A DNA stretch of 36,561 bases from Paraglaciecola sp. (GCA_009993955.1 JAACSL010000031.1:1-36561), one strand, 5' to 3'; positions 21,332-30,584 are shown, numbered from the stretch's first letter. Numbers and translations are program-made. The notes: generated by a model from the sequence alone, not told the origin.

Positions 21332-22263
21332 AGCTTTTCTGCCACCCTTAATACCGCGCTGCGCGAGCGCACATTTTGTTTAAGTTCAGCCTCACTGGGC
21401 ATGATCGCTTTGCCTATTAACTTCATGGCTTTGGCAGCATCAATTTGTGCCTGCATGATGGGCATGCCATGGGGCACATCAAGGCCCTTGCTTTGTTCAC
21501 GCACAAAACGCTTCACAATCCTGTCTTCTAAGGAATGAAAGCTGATGACGGCGAGTCTTCCCCCTGGTTTTAATGCCACCAAGGCGGATTTTAAGGCACT
21601 GCGGATTTCGTCCAATTCACTATTGATATACATACGAATGGCTTGAAAACTGCGCGTAGCTGGGTGTTTAAATTTATCTTTTACCGGTACGGCTTGATCA
21701 ATGATGGCAGCCAGTTGCGTGGTGGTTTCGATGGCCGCGAGTTTGCGGGCATTAACGATACCGTGAGCAATACGCTTACCAAATTTCTCCTCGCCCAGCT
21801 CCTTGATCACTTGGGTAATATCTTGCTCATCTGCACTGGCCAACCATTGTGCAGCGCTTTGCCCACGGCTAGTGTCCATGCGCATGTCCAAGGGCCCTTC
21901 ACGCATAAAACTAAAACCACGTCCTGCATCATCCAACTGAGGTGATGACACGCCGAGGTCTAACAAAATGCCGTCTAACTTGCCGAGCAGATGCTCTTGC
22001 TCAGCCACATCCTGCAGTTGCGAAAAAGCAACGTGACGAATAGAAAAACGTGGATCATGAGCAAACTTCTGAGCGGCCGCAATGGCTTGAGGATCGCGGT
22101 CAAGGGCGATAAGACGCCCTGTGTCAGATAGCTCATTAAGAATGGCTTGGCTATGACCACCGCGACCAAAGGTGCAATCAAGATAGACACCATCTGGTTT
22201 GATTGCTAAGGCGTCGATGGATTCCGTCAATAAGACAGAAATATGAGAATGATCAGCAGACAT
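21328..22263 (-). CDS. rsmH: 16S rRNA C1402 N4-methyltransferase RsmH
   Basis: SAM-dependent enzyme that methylates N4 of C1402 in 16S rRNA (formerly MraW). The 311-aa protein begins [13 protein letters not shown] and has the SAM-binding segment [10 protein letters not shown] at 29-38. It also has [22 protein letters not shown] and the C-terminal [14 protein letters not shown] signature. Length is normal (E. coli 313). Its ATG shares one base with the mraZ stop codon (TAATG). Confidence 0.98.
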   Translation of the reverse strand: MSADHSHISVLLTESIDALAIKPDGVYLDCTFGRGGHSQAILNELSDTGRLIALDRDPQAIAAAQKFAHDPRFSIRHVAFSQLQDVAEQEHLLGKLDGILLDLGVSSPQLDDAGRGFSFMREGPLDMRMDTSRGQSAAQWLASADEQDITQVIKELGEEKFGKRIAHGIVNARKLAAIETTTQLAAIIDQAVPVKDKFKHPATRSFQAIRMYINSELDEIRSALKSALVALKPGGRLAVISFHSLEDRIVKRFVREQSKGLDVPHGMPIMQAQIDAAKAMKLIGKAIMPSEAELKQNVRSRSAVLRVAEKL

Positions 22264-22721
22264 TAGAGCGCAAAATCCTGCAAGCGCTCGGTCAATTCAA
22301 AATCGGCTTGCTGCTCAGTTGCTACATCCAAACTGATTTGTTGTTGCCAAACGTCCGCATCCCACAATTCAAACTTGTTGAATTGCCCCACTAACATGAT
22401 TTGTTTATCGAGCTTGGCGTGTTGACGAAGGGGGGCGCTCAGCAGAAGGCGCCCATTTTTATCCATTTCTCCTTCCATGGCATAACCCAGCAACAAGCGT
22501 TGCAGGCGACGTTCATGGGGATTCATGCTGGATAAGCGGCTGAGTTTTAGCTCAATTTCTTCCCATTCGGGAAGTGGGTAAAGCAGCAAGCAGGGTTGTT
22601 GTGTATCGATAGTGCAAACCAGTTGTCCCTGACAATCGTCCAGCAAAGACTGACGATACCGAGTGGGTATCGTTACGCGTCCTTTGAGATCCAGACTGAT
22701 TGCATTAGCGCCGCGGAACAT
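22263..22721 (-). CDS. mraZ: Transcriptional regulator MraZ
   Basis: First gene of the cluster. MraZ is a ring-forming DNA-binding protein with two SpoVT-AbrB-like domains, here at about 7-53 ([18 protein letters not shown]) and 79-124 ([15 protein letters not shown]). The protein is 152 aa, as in E. coli. In E. coli it represses its own promoter by binding TGGG-type direct repeats, and such repeats are visible 70-93 bases upstream of the start here. The single promoter region suggests that mraZ sets transcription of the whole downstream cluster. Confidence 0.97.
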   Translation of the reverse strand: MFRGANAISLDLKGRVTIPTRYRQSLLDDCQGQLVCTIDTQQPCLLLYPLPEWEEIELKLSRLSSMNPHERRLQRLLLGYAMEGEMDKNGRLLLSAPLRQHAKLDKQIMLVGQFNKFELWDADVWQQQISLDVATEQQADFELTERLQDFAL

Positions 22722-22790
22722 TCCCCTAACCTTTTTTAATTATTTTTTATCGAATTTGAACTGGTTGCGCGGTAAATCGACCTCTTTGAT

Positions 22791-22814
22791 CCACTTTGTG
22801 CCACTTTTACCCAC
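22791..22814 (-). promoter_or_regulatory. Putative MraZ operator (three phased GTGG boxes)
   Basis: CCAC occurs at 22791-22794, 22801-22804 and 22811-22814. On the minus strand this is GTGG three times with an exact 10-base period. E. coli MraZ binds TGGG-type direct repeats of similar spacing upstream of its own gene. Here the boxes lie just downstream of the predicted -10 element, so binding would block initiation. Confidence 0.65.
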
Positions 22815-22821
22815 AATGCAC

Positions 22822-22851
22822 AGTTTAGGTACCACACGCACCTCATGTCAA
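22822..22851 (-). promoter_or_regulatory. Predicted sigma-70 promoter of the division cluster
   Basis: On the minus strand, TTGACA (22851-22846) is a perfect -35 box. It is followed after 18 bases by TAAACT (22827-22822), 4 of 6 to TATAAT. The start of transcription would be near 22815, about 95 bases before the mraZ ATG and at the edge of the GTGG boxes. Confidence 0.5.
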
Positions 22852-22984
22852 GGACTAAAAAGGTCTATTTGATCAGGTCTTAAGCCGCTGAAAATGTGGC
22901 TCGAGGGAAGTGTTTGATAACAATGAAAAAAGCGCTAAATGGCGCTAAAGTGCGACAGCTCAAGGAGGCGAAGCAGGGGTTATT

Positions 22985-23012
22985 TTGAGTCGTGAAATTT
23001 ACCTGTTATGCT
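22985..23012 (+). promoter_or_regulatory. Candidate promoter of the histidine kinase gene
   Basis: TTGAGT (22985-22990), a 16-base spacer and TATGCT (23007-23012) each match sigma-70 consensus at 4 of 6 positions. Transcription near 23019 would leave a leader of about 23 bases before ATG 23042 and would exclude the upstream TTG 23015 as start codon. Confidence 0.35.
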
Positions 23013-23041
23013 GATTGCTATGTGACTATGTAGATACACTT

Positions 23042-25168
23042 ATGGCAAATAATCCTGAAGCATTGTCGTTAACTACCGTTCGCAATACGCTCAGTAATGT
23101 GCTGCTACTCAGTGCCACTGCGATGATCACATTTGTCGTTGCCAGTTCCCTGTTGAGGATACCCGTCACCGGTGTCCTGCCCATTATGTATTTCCATGTC
23201 GGCTGTTTCATTGTCTTCATTTTTTTATTTGGTTTTCGTCGTTCTTTGTCCTTCGCCCCCAAGACTTGGGCCATCTGTGTGTTATTTTTTGCCGCTGGTG
23301 TATTTGGTCTGCATGCCTTTGGTCTGCTGGGGAACGGCATCTATTTACTGATTGCCGCCAGTTTTTACAGTAGTTTTATATTAGGCAGCCGAGTGGCAAT
23401 TGGTTTTGGGGTAGCAGGAGGCGGGGTCATTCTGAGCTATATGTACCTTGCCACCCAGAATATCTATGGTTTTAATGTTGAACAAACCACTTACTCACTG
23501 AGTTTCAGTGCTTGGCTTACTGCTTTTGTGGTTTATACCTACATAGTGGGTCTTGGCTTATTTGTGGTATTGTACTTTTTTCGCTACTTGCAAAGCTTAT
23601 TACTCACACAACACGATACGATTCATTCGCAAAGTTCCCAAATCGCGCAATCTGAAGCCATCTTGCAAACCGTAGTGAATCACCTTCCTTACGGCATATT
23701 TTGGAAAGATAAGGCGCTACGGTATTTAGGGGCGAATAATATTTTTCTGGCAGAGTATGGTTTAAAACACGAAGGGGAATTAATTGGTAAAACTGACTAC
23801 GATCTGACCACCACAGAATTAGCGGACAAATTCACGGCGATGGACCGCAGCATTATCAACGCACAAGTGCCGCAAATTCGATATGAAGAGCAACACGCTG
23901 ATGGCACAGGCGCCACCTTATACAGTCAAGTGAACAAGCTTCCGTTGTATACCAAAGACAAGCAATTACTGGGGGTGTTGACGGCCTTTCATGATGTCAC
24001 TGAGCGTAAACTTTTGGCGCTCAGTGCCCAACATGCACAACAACAAGCTGAATTAGCCAACCAAGCAAAATCCATGTTTTTAGCCAACATGTCTCACGAA
24101 CTGCGCACCCCCGTGAATGGCTTGCTCGGACTCATCGATTTAACCTTGCAAACAACCCTTAGCCCACAGCAATGCGAATACCTCACACGCGCAGAGTTTT
24201 TGGCTAAGTTGTTACGTCAACTCGTTGATGATGTGTTGGATTTATCAAAGATTGAAGCTGGAAAACTAGCCTTGGAAAGCATTCCCTTTTGTTTTGTGAC
24301 TATCATGCAGCAAGTCAACGATATGTTTGAACATCAAGCAGAGAGTCGGGGCATAGGGTTTTCCTGCCAGTTTAGTGGTGCAATACAGCTTGATTTAGTG
24401 GGTGATCCGACGCGGATCCTGCAAATACTGATGAATTTGTGTTCAAACGCGATCAAATTCACTTTGCAGGGCAATGTATCAGTCTCCCTCCATATTGAGC
24501 CCCAGGACTCAGACGCTAAGGTCGTCATTCAAGTGCGTGATACTGGTGTGGGCATTGCCCCTGAGCGCGTCGATCAACTGTTTGAAAAATTTACCCAAGC
24601 CGATGACACCGTCACCCGTCAATTTGGCGGGACAGGATTAGGTTTATCCATCGTCAAACAATTGGTAGAAAGTATGGGTGGGACGATAAACGTGCACAGT
24701 GAACTAGGACAAGGCGCTGAATTCACCGTCTCCCTGGTATTTCCGATTAATGTTGAACAGCCGATTGTAGAAGAGCAAAACAACCAGTACATCGATCTCA
24801 GCATGCAGCGGATTTTACTGGTGGAGGACAATCTCATTAACCAACAAATCGCTGCGAGTATGCTGCAAGACCATGGCGCAGTCATCCACATCGCTGACAA
24901 TGGCCAAGATGCCTTAGAAGCGCTGCACCACGGCGATTTTGATTTAGTGTTAATGGACATTCAAATGCCCGTAATGGATGGTTGCTCTGCCATTAAAATT
25001 ATTCGTAGTGAAACGAAATGGCGTAACTTGCCAGTAGTAGCGCTTACCGCTAACGTAATGGCTGATGACATTGAACGATATAAAACCATGGGTTTTAACG
25101 CACATTTAGCTAAACCTTTTGCTCGCCATCAATTACTGCAGATGGTGCAAAACTGCTTAAACAAATGA
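23042..25168 (+). CDS. Membrane hybrid sensor histidine kinase
   Basis: Predicted sensor that autophosphorylates on His and passes phosphate to an internal receiver. From ATG 23042 it has 708 aa. Six hydrophobic segments lie in about 17-185 and match no sensor family I recognise. A PAS domain follows at about 205-325, ending FHDVTERK. The HisKA domain contains the phosphoacceptor His352 (MSHELRTPVNG). The HATPase domain has the N box (NLCSNAIKF), G1 (DTGVGIAP) and G2 (GGTGLGLSI). A C-terminal receiver at about 590-706 carries Asp639 (LMDIQMPVMDG). No Hpt domain and no partner response regulator are visible, so the phosphorelay output is elsewhere. A TTG start at 23015 would add nine residues but probably lies upstream of the transcript start. 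Confidence 0.93.
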   Translation: MANNPEALSLTTVRNTLSNVLLLSATAMITFVVASSLLRIPVTGVLPIMYFHVGCFIVFIFLFGFRRSLSFAPKTWAICVLFFAAGVFGLHAFGLLGNGIYLLIAASFYSSFILGSRVAIGFGVAGGGVILSYMYLATQNIYGFNVEQTTYSLSFSAWLTAFVVYTYIVGLGLFVVLYFFRYLQSLLLTQHDTIHSQSSQIAQSEAILQTVVNHLPYGIFWKDKALRYLGANNIFLAEYGLKHEGELIGKTDYDLTTTELADKFTAMDRSIINAQVPQIRYEEQHADGTGATLYSQVNKLPLYTKDKQLLGVLTAFHDVTERKLLALSAQHAQQQAELANQAKSMFLANMSHELRTPVNGLLGLIDLTLQTTLSPQQCEYLTRAEFLAKLLRQLVDDVLDLSKIEAGKLALESIPFCFVTIMQQVNDMFEHQAESRGIGFSCQFSGAIQLDLVGDPTRILQILMNLCSNAIKFTLQGNVSVSLHIEPQDSDAKVVIQVRDTGVGIAPERVDQLFEKFTQADDTVTRQFGGTGLGLSIVKQLVESMGGTINVHSELGQGAEFTVSLVFPINVEQPIVEEQNNQYIDLSMQRILLVEDNLINQQIAASMLQDHGAVIHIADNGQDALEALHHGDFDLVLMDIQMPVMDGCSAIKIIRSETKWRNLPVVALTANVMADDIERYKTMGFNAHLAKPFARHQLLQMVQNCLNK

Positions 25169-25208
25169 GATATAGCGCCCTTTGCAGCGAATAATTCAGG
25201 ACACAGCC

Positions 25209-26273
25209 ATGTTACAGCAAGCGATTTTTGGCCATCTCTCCGATGGCAGAGCCGTTCGACAGTTCCAACTCAGCAATGCGGCGGGTACACAAGTCGATAT
25301 ACTAGATTTAGGTGGCATCATTCGCCGTTGGCAAGTGAGCACAAAAGCACAACAAGCCCTCGACATAGTGTTGGGTTTCGACTCAGTCGACGCCTACTTA
25401 GCAGACCAAGCCTATGTTGGTACCGTTGTCGGCCGCTATGCAAATCGCATAAAATCAGGACGATTTCCCTTGGCAGGCAACATCTATCAAGTGGATGTTA
25501 ATCAAGGCGGGAATTGTTTACATGGTGGCCACGATGGTTTCCATCACCGACTATGGCAGGCCACAGTGGTATCGGATGCTGACGAGCCAAGTCTGCGTTT
25601 AGACATTGTCAGTGCGGATGGCGACCAAGGCTTTCCTGGCAACTTGCAGGCACGGGTAACTTACACCCTAAAGGAAAATTCATCGCTACACATTGAATAT
25701 CAAGCAAGCAGTGACCAAGACACTGTTTTTAATCCCACACAACACAGTTACTTTAATTTAGCAGGACATGCCGCCGGCACACTGGCAGGACACAAGGTAC
25801 AAATCTTTAGCAGTCGATTTACCCCAACGGATGAGCTAAGTATTCCCACCGGGCAATTTGCCGATGTTAGCCATACTCCTTTTGATTTTCGACAAGCTAC
25901 GCCTATTGTCGATGGATTTTTGTGCCAGCACGAGCAACTGATCTCAGGCAACGGTTACGACCATAATTGGTGTTTAGATAATTACCAGCCCAACTTGCAA
26001 CAACCAACATTAGCCGCAATTGCCAGCCATGAAACAACGGGATTGTGCATGCACGTGCTCACAACTATGCCGGGCATGCAACTCTATTCAGCCAATTATT
26101 TAGGACCCCAGCCATTAGGCAAAGAGGGCACAGCCTATAGCGCTAGGGGCGCTTTGTGTTTTGAAACCCAGTTTTATCCTGACTCCCCCAATCACGCGCA
26201 TTTTCCCAGCGCAACCTTGCGCAAAGGCGAGCGCTTTCGCTCGGTGACGGAATATCAAATAAGGGCGCAGTAA
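25209..26273 (+). CDS. galM: Aldose 1-epimerase (mutarotase)
   Basis: Interconverts the alpha and beta anomers of aldoses such as galactose. The 354-aa protein from ATG 25209 has the expected active-site residues: His106 (NCLHGG), His179 (PTQHSYFNLAG) as general acid and Glu319 (CFETQFYPDSPNH) as general base. Arg80 lies in the substrate-binding GRYANRI. AGGA 8 bases upstream supports this start over TTG 25182. It follows the kinase gene by 40 bases on the same strand. No other sugar-metabolism gene is adjacent, so its physiological sugar is not indicated by context. Confidence 0.95.
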   Translation: MLQQAIFGHLSDGRAVRQFQLSNAAGTQVDILDLGGIIRRWQVSTKAQQALDIVLGFDSVDAYLADQAYVGTVVGRYANRIKSGRFPLAGNIYQVDVNQGGNCLHGGHDGFHHRLWQATVVSDADEPSLRLDIVSADGDQGFPGNLQARVTYTLKENSSLHIEYQASSDQDTVFNPTQHSYFNLAGHAAGTLAGHKVQIFSSRFTPTDELSIPTGQFADVSHTPFDFRQATPIVDGFLCQHEQLISGNGYDHNWCLDNYQPNLQQPTLAAIASHETTGLCMHVLTTMPGMQLYSANYLGPQPLGKEGTAYSARGALCFETQFYPDSPNHAHFPSATLRKGERFRSVTEYQIRAQ

Positions 26274-26292
26274 ACTAAAAATCAGGCATAAA

Positions 26293-26339
26293 AAAACCTC
26301 GATAACCTGTCGTTAAAAACGGCGAGCTATCGAGGTTTT
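26293..26339. terminator. Bidirectional terminator between galM and the SapC-family gene
   Basis: AAAACCTCGATA (26293-26304) and TATCGAGGTTTT (26328-26339) form a 12-bp outer stem. The interior contains a second stem GTCGTT/AACGGC (one G-T pair), so the whole can fold as one long hairpin. U-runs follow the stem on both strands, which fits convergent genes. Confidence 0.8.
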
Positions 26340-26355
26340 GTGGTGATTTGAACCC

Positions 26356-27135
26356 TTATGCTTTAGCTGGCTCGGCTTGTGCCGCCTTGGCCGCTTTAGC
26401 GCTATCATCAAGTTTTAAGTGCAAAGATTGAATGGGTGATGCACCGGTGCTAGATAACTGCACAAGGTTATTCATTTGACCTAAAGACAACAACACAGCG
26501 TAAATGGCACCTAAGAACCCTGCTTTGTGCAATTCAACCACTTGCTCGTCGCTCAATTCATGTAAGCGTTTTTCGCTGATGCTCTGCATACCGTTGATGT
26601 TGCGTTGCTGACCAGACGCGTATTGAACACGCAATACGATGGGATCAAACAAATCCAATTCAATCAATTTGTTGATAAAACGTTGGGTGGCCATTTCGCT
26701 ATTCGCGAGGTCAGACAATAGCTGCTGACGGTTTAATAAAAACGGGCTGGCTTCACCTGTTTCGGTGAACAAAGGCTCACCTTCAGTGCCAACTAAATCC
26801 GAGTTTTCATCGAAGAAAACCCCTAACTTGTCACCGTCAGGTCTCACATCAAACGGATAACGCTGGATGTTTAAAGGGATGCTGTTGGCATGCCATTTGT
26901 CGTCTTTCACAAACAAGTTAACCCCTTGTTCGGTACCTAACATGGCAACACTGTGGGTGATTTTGGTGTTTGGATCTTGCACAAACACGATGGGCATTGA
27001 ACTGGCCAATTGCGCGTATTCACGTAATGAGGCCGCAGCTAAATGCGCATCTTTTGCATGGGCAAAGTTATGTTGAGTCTTAACGCGCAGGTCTTTATGT
27101 TTATCTTTGTCTAGCGGAATATAATTAATAGCCAT
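26356..27135 (-). CDS. SapC family protein
   Basis: The 259-aa protein resembles the SapC family, named after an S-layer-associated Campylobacter protein; its biochemical role is unknown. Family-like features are the N-terminal YIPLDKDKHKDLRV, the central NIQRYPFDVRP and the ENSDLV segment followed by LFTETGEASPFL. The tail is Ala/Lys-rich (KAAKAAQAEPAKA). No signal peptide or membrane segment is visible, so it looks cytoplasmic. In Alteromonadales, SapC genes often lie by TonB-dependent receptors and tryptophan halogenases; none is near here. The gene is flanked by terminators, so it is probably a single-gene unit. Confidence 0.8.
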   Translation of the reverse strand: MAINYIPLDKDKHKDLRVKTQHNFAHAKDAHLAAASLREYAQLASSMPIVFVQDPNTKITHSVAMLGTEQGVNLFVKDDKWHANSIPLNIQRYPFDVRPDGDKLGVFFDENSDLVGTEGEPLFTETGEASPFLLNRQQLLSDLANSEMATQRFINKLIELDLFDPIVLRVQYASGQQRNINGMQSISEKRLHELSDEQVVELHKAGFLGAIYAVLLSLGQMNNLVQLSSTGASPIQSLHLKLDDSAKAAKAAQAEPAKA

Positions 27136-27454
27136 GGAATACTTCTCTAATAGTTTTAATAAATGAAATAGTGATTTGCTGAATTGCCGACTTTATTGTT
27201 GGTGTTACCAAGGTAAAGTTGAAGATGGTTGACGCCGTTACTCACATCGGTAAGTAACGCAATCTGTAGGGGCTAAACCTAGCAAAAACGGCGGAAAGTA
27301 TCGTATATTTACAGGCCTTTGTCACCCCATGGCAGTGGCTAATTTTGAACTTTATCGACGCTTTCTGCGTGTTATGCATTTAACTCAATAAAAACAAAAA
27401 GATAGCAAGCGCCCCACGCCAGGCTTTGGATCAGGCTTTGGGCGCTCGACCTGG
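27136..27454. other. Intergenic region upstream of the SapC-family gene
   Basis: This 319-base stretch between two minus-strand genes has no supported open frame. It contains two inverted repeats on the SapC side, TTGGT-GTT-ACCAA (27199-27211) and CGTTACT/AGTAACG with a 10-base loop (27236-27242 and 27253-27259). The terminator of the glycerol-3-phosphate dehydrogenase gene lies at the far end. The inverted repeats sit where operators would be expected, but I could not place a clear promoter. Confidence 0.5.
27408..27446 (-). terminator. Intrinsic terminator after the glycerol-3-phosphate dehydrogenase gene
   Basis: AGCGCCC (27408-27414) pairs with GGGCGCT (27440-27446), a 7-bp GC-rich stem with a 25-base loop. 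The loop contains a directly repeated AGGCTTTGG/AGGCTTTGG-like segment. On the minus strand the stem is followed by TGCTATCTTTTTGTTTTTA. Confidence 0.6.
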
Positions 27455-29083
27455 TTATTTCTTGTCTGCGTCCTGTTTGGCAACCAAGGTTTTGTATTCA
27501 TCCAACTTTGCTTGCGCCTCGTCACCAAATAATATCTCACAGGCCTCTTTTAGGCCTGGTGCAGCTAAAATGGTCTCTTCAGGCACGACCAGCGAAATTT
27601 TCGAACGACGCCGCAGAAAATCATCCAAGGTAGTCACCATTTCACGTTCGGCAGCATGTTCGATTTCTACCCGTAAATATTCAGAATTTTCAATCAACAA
27701 TTCCGCTTTTTTAGGATTCTCGCGAATTTTCTCCAACATGTTAATGGCGTTGCGGCCATAGCGGCGCCAAAAACGCAGCGTCAGTGGTTCCGATGATGTA
27801 CTCGGGGTCAGGGCATCTAAATTCATTAGTTTGGCACGATGCATAAACTCGTGTTTTACCGAGTCATCCGGTTCTCCATACCATTTAAAATCTTTATAAG
27901 GCAGGGTAATGCCTAATGCCGTCACCAAGTCGCAGACCTCTTCACCCACGTTGATACAATCCGTTAATTTGCCACCGAATATGGATAAATATTGGTCGTT
28001 TTTATTGGTATCAATGGCATGTTTACGTGACAACTGCACCCAATCCGCCTTGCCGCCCTTGCCTTTAATTGCCAAAGGCCTTACGCCACAGCGTTCGGCA
28101 ATTATATCGTCGACGCTAAGCGCTTTGTCTAAACTCAAACGTTTATTGACGTTGTCTAAGACAAACTGCCGGTCGGCACTGCTCACCGATGAATGAGGGT
28201 TGTCGACTTGAGTATCAGTGGTGCCGATACAGGTGACCGGACCCATGGGGATAACAAAAAACATCCGTCCATCATCAGCAAAAAAGGTAAGTACTTTATT
28301 GCTGCGGGTGAGTCTTGGCACAATTAAATGAATGCCCTTAGAAAATACATGGTGATGTTCAGTTTGCTGCTGATTGATTTGGTTTAACGCATCAACAAAA
28401 GGGCCTGCCGCGTTGATCATAATCTTGGCTTTAATGGCAAAGGTATGGCCGCTCATTTCATCTTTCACACTGGCTAGCCATTTTCCGTTTTCACGAATGG
28501 CGCGCTGACAACTGACATAGTTGGCAGCGATACAGCCATAACTGATGCTTGAGCGAATAAAATTAAACACAAAACGGGCATCGTTATCATGTAGATATGC
28601 ATCAGAATATTCAAAACCGGCCTGCACATCTTGGGTATTAATGATGTTTTCCATGGCCTTTATTTTCTTAGCGCTGAGATAACTGGGTGGCGCAGTAAAA
28701 AAGCGTCCCATTAACCAATACAACAATGTGCCCATATAAATGAAAAAGGCAGGCATTCTAAAACCACGTTGAATACTGGTCAGAAAACGGATTTCTTTTA
28801 CCGTGGAGGGATAACTGCGCATCAGATGATTGCGACTTTTACACAGTTTATTAACTAAGCCGTATTCGAAACTTTCAAGATATTTGATGCCGCCCCAAGC
28901 CAAATTCGACGAGTTAGAACTGGTAAAACCGGCAAAATCCCCCTTATCGATGAGCGCTACTTTGACCCCTTTGGCAGCCAAAGCCGCGGCAGATACCGCA
29001 CCGTTTATGCCCCCGCCGACAATCAATACATCAAACTCTGTATGCTGTAGTTTCGCTAAATTACTGGTTCTGAGGGTGGTCAC
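27455..29083 (-). CDS. glpD: FAD-dependent glycerol-3-phosphate dehydrogenase/oxidase
   Basis: Predicted to oxidise sn-glycerol-3-phosphate to dihydroxyacetone phosphate and feed electrons to quinone at the inner membrane. The 542-aa protein has the Rossmann FAD motif VLIVGGGINGA (about 19-29), the family signature TSSNSSNLAWGGIKYLE, the central INAAGPFVDAL and IGTTDTQVDNP, the FGGKLTDCINVGEE segment and a C-terminal helical domain. The start is GTG 29083; no ATG is available near the N-terminus and the ribosome binding site is weak. No glpF, glpK or glpR is nearby, so the symbol rests on family resemblance only; a relative acting on a similar polyol phosphate is possible. Confidence 0.85.
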   Translation of the reverse strand: MTTLRTSNLAKLQHTEFDVLIVGGGINGAVSAAALAAKGVKVALIDKGDFAGFTSSNSSNLAWGGIKYLESFEYGLVNKLCKSRNHLMRSYPSTVKEIRFLTSIQRGFRMPAFFIYMGTLLYWLMGRFFTAPPSYLSAKKIKAMENIINTQDVQAGFEYSDAYLHDNDARFVFNFIRSSISYGCIAANYVSCQRAIRENGKWLASVKDEMSGHTFAIKAKIMINAAGPFVDALNQINQQQTEHHHVFSKGIHLIVPRLTRSNKVLTFFADDGRMFFVIPMGPVTCIGTTDTQVDNPHSSVSSADRQFVLDNVNKRLSLDKALSVDDIIAERCGVRPLAIKGKGGKADWVQLSRKHAIDTNKNDQYLSIFGGKLTDCINVGEEVCDLVTALGITLPYKDFKWYGEPDDSVKHEFMHRAKLMNLDALTPSTSSEPLTLRFWRRYGRNAINMLEKIRENPKKAELLIENSEYLRVEIEHAAEREMVTTLDDFLRRRSKISLVVPEETILAAPGLKEACEILFGDEAQAKLDEYKTLVAKQDADKK

Positions 29084-29332
29084 AAGGGCTCAACTTTTTA
29101 AGTCTTCTATAAGAGTGGACAGTTATATAACAATACCCCGATACTTGACCACCCCGTTGTGCATAAATATTTGTGCAATCTCTGTGCTGGGTTACTTGTG
29201 TGGTGCAAAACAAGCAGAGAATGGCCATTAATGCATCACCAACTCCCTTTGACCCATTGAGCTATTCCACTTTGTGACACAACTTGTTAGGCTACGAGTT
29301 ACTGTGTTTTTCAGAATTTTTAGGACCCATGC

Positions 29333-30559
29333 ATGCCATTAAAAATGCCTTTCAATAAGCAAATAATATTACCCGCGGTGGTACTCGGTTCAAGTCTACT
29401 TTGCTCAACATGGGCAGTCGCCTCTGCGCCAATCGTTGTCAGTGACAAAGCAAAACAATTGGCCCAACAGCACATTCTTATCGATACCCATATTGATGTG
29501 CCTTATCGCCTCAACAATAAGTGGGAAGATGTGACACAGGCTACTCAAGGCGGTGATTTTGATTATCCTCGCGCTCGCCAAGGCGGTTTAAATGCACCTT
29601 TCATGTCAATTTATGTGCCGGCAAGTTTAGATAAATCTGCGGAATCAACCGCCCTCGCAGACAAGTTAATTGATTATGTTGAGGCCATTGTCGGTCGTGC
29701 TCCCGATAAATTTGCTATCGCAACCAGCACTGCCGACATCGAAGCACAATTCAAACAAGGGTTAATTTCACTGCCTATGGGCATGGAAAATGGCTCTCCC
29801 ATTCAAGGTGATTTGGCCAATCTTAAACATTTTTATCAACGTGGGATCCGTTACATCACCTTGGCACATTCTCAAAGCAATCACATTTCTGATTCTTCGT
29901 ATGATTTACGTCGCCAGTGGAAGGGTTTGAGTCCTTTTGGCAAAGAATTAGTTGTTGAGATGAACAAAATAGGCATATTGGTGGACATTTCTCATGTGTC
30001 AGACGATGCGTTTTTTCAGGCTGTAGAAATATCCAAAGTGCCCGTCATTGCCTCTCACTCCTCGTTACGCAGCTACACCCCTGGCTTTGAGCGCAACATG
30101 AGCGACGACATGTTGAAAACCCTCGCTAAAAACGGCGGAGTCATTCAGATTAACTTCGGCTCAACTTTTGTGAGCAAGGGCGCGCGGGCATGGAGTGATC
30201 TGTTTACCAGCAAACGTAAAGTGGTTGAAGATCAGGCGGGTAAAGACAGCGAGCAGGCTAAAGCCTTCGCCAAAGCTTATACCGAAGAAAACCCGCTGCC
30301 TTACGCCACCTTAGAGACCGTGCTTGATCACATCGACCACGTGGTAAAACTTATTGGTATTGACTACGTTGGTATTGGTTCAGATTATGATGGTGTGGGT
30401 GATACGCTTCCCGTCGGTTTGAAAGACGTATCGTCTTACCCAAATTTGATTCAAGGCCTGCTTGACCGTGGTTACAGTGATGCTGACATTATTAAAATAA
30501 TGGGTGGCAACTTACTGCGGGTATGGAAGGCTACTGAAGACTACGCGGCGAGCCATTAA
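29333..30559 (+). CDS. Secreted M19 membrane dipeptidase
   Basis: Zn2+ dipeptidase of the renal dipeptidase family, likely acting on dipeptides (possibly D-containing) in the periplasm. The 408-aa protein begins with a signal peptide that probably ends after AVASA (about residue 32). Metal ligands are in place: His53 and Asp55 (DTHIDV), bridging Glu152 (MGMENG), His221 (DISHVSD) and His242 (ASHSS). Asp351 lies in IGSDYDG. The start is ATG 29333, with AGGA 7 bases upstream; the overlapping ATG 29329 opens only a nine-codon frame. It is divergent from the glycerol-3-phosphate dehydrogenase gene and has no same-strand neighbour. Confidence 0.93.
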   Translation: MPLKMPFNKQIILPAVVLGSSLLCSTWAVASAPIVVSDKAKQLAQQHILIDTHIDVPYRLNNKWEDVTQATQGGDFDYPRARQGGLNAPFMSIYVPASLDKSAESTALADKLIDYVEAIVGRAPDKFAIATSTADIEAQFKQGLISLPMGMENGSPIQGDLANLKHFYQRGIRYITLAHSQSNHISDSSYDLRRQWKGLSPFGKELVVEMNKIGILVDISHVSDDAFFQAVEISKVPVIASHSSLRSYTPGFERNMSDDMLKTLAKNGGVIQINFGSTFVSKGARAWSDLFTSKRKVVEDQAGKDSEQAKAFAKAYTEENPLPYATLETVLDHIDHVVKLIGIDYVGIGSDYDGVGDTLPVGLKDVSSYPNLIQGLLDRGYSDADIIKIMGGNLLRVWKATEDYAASH

Positions 30560-30584
30560 GCACCAAACGTATTACAAGCTGCAT

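Larger units (their letters stand above)
22722..23041. other. Divergent control region between mraZ and the histidine kinase gene
   Basis: This 320-base stretch carries no gene. It holds the mraZ-side promoter with phased GTGG boxes (22791-22851), an AT-rich mraZ leader, the direct repeats GCGCTAAA at 22932-22939 and 22942-22949, and a candidate promoter for the kinase at 22985-23012. The AGCGC/GCGCT inverted repeat at 22931-22945, read on the minus strand, is followed by TTTTTTCATT. It could weakly stop antisense transcripts from entering the division cluster. Confidence 0.6.

Noticed and set aside
22931-22945. Strong terminator between the kinase gene and mraZ
   Set aside because: The stem is only 5 bp; kept as a note in the control region rather than as a terminator call.
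23015-23041. TTG as start codon of the histidine kinase
   Set aside because: The candidate promoter would start transcription downstream of it, and ATG 23042 gives a normal N-terminus.
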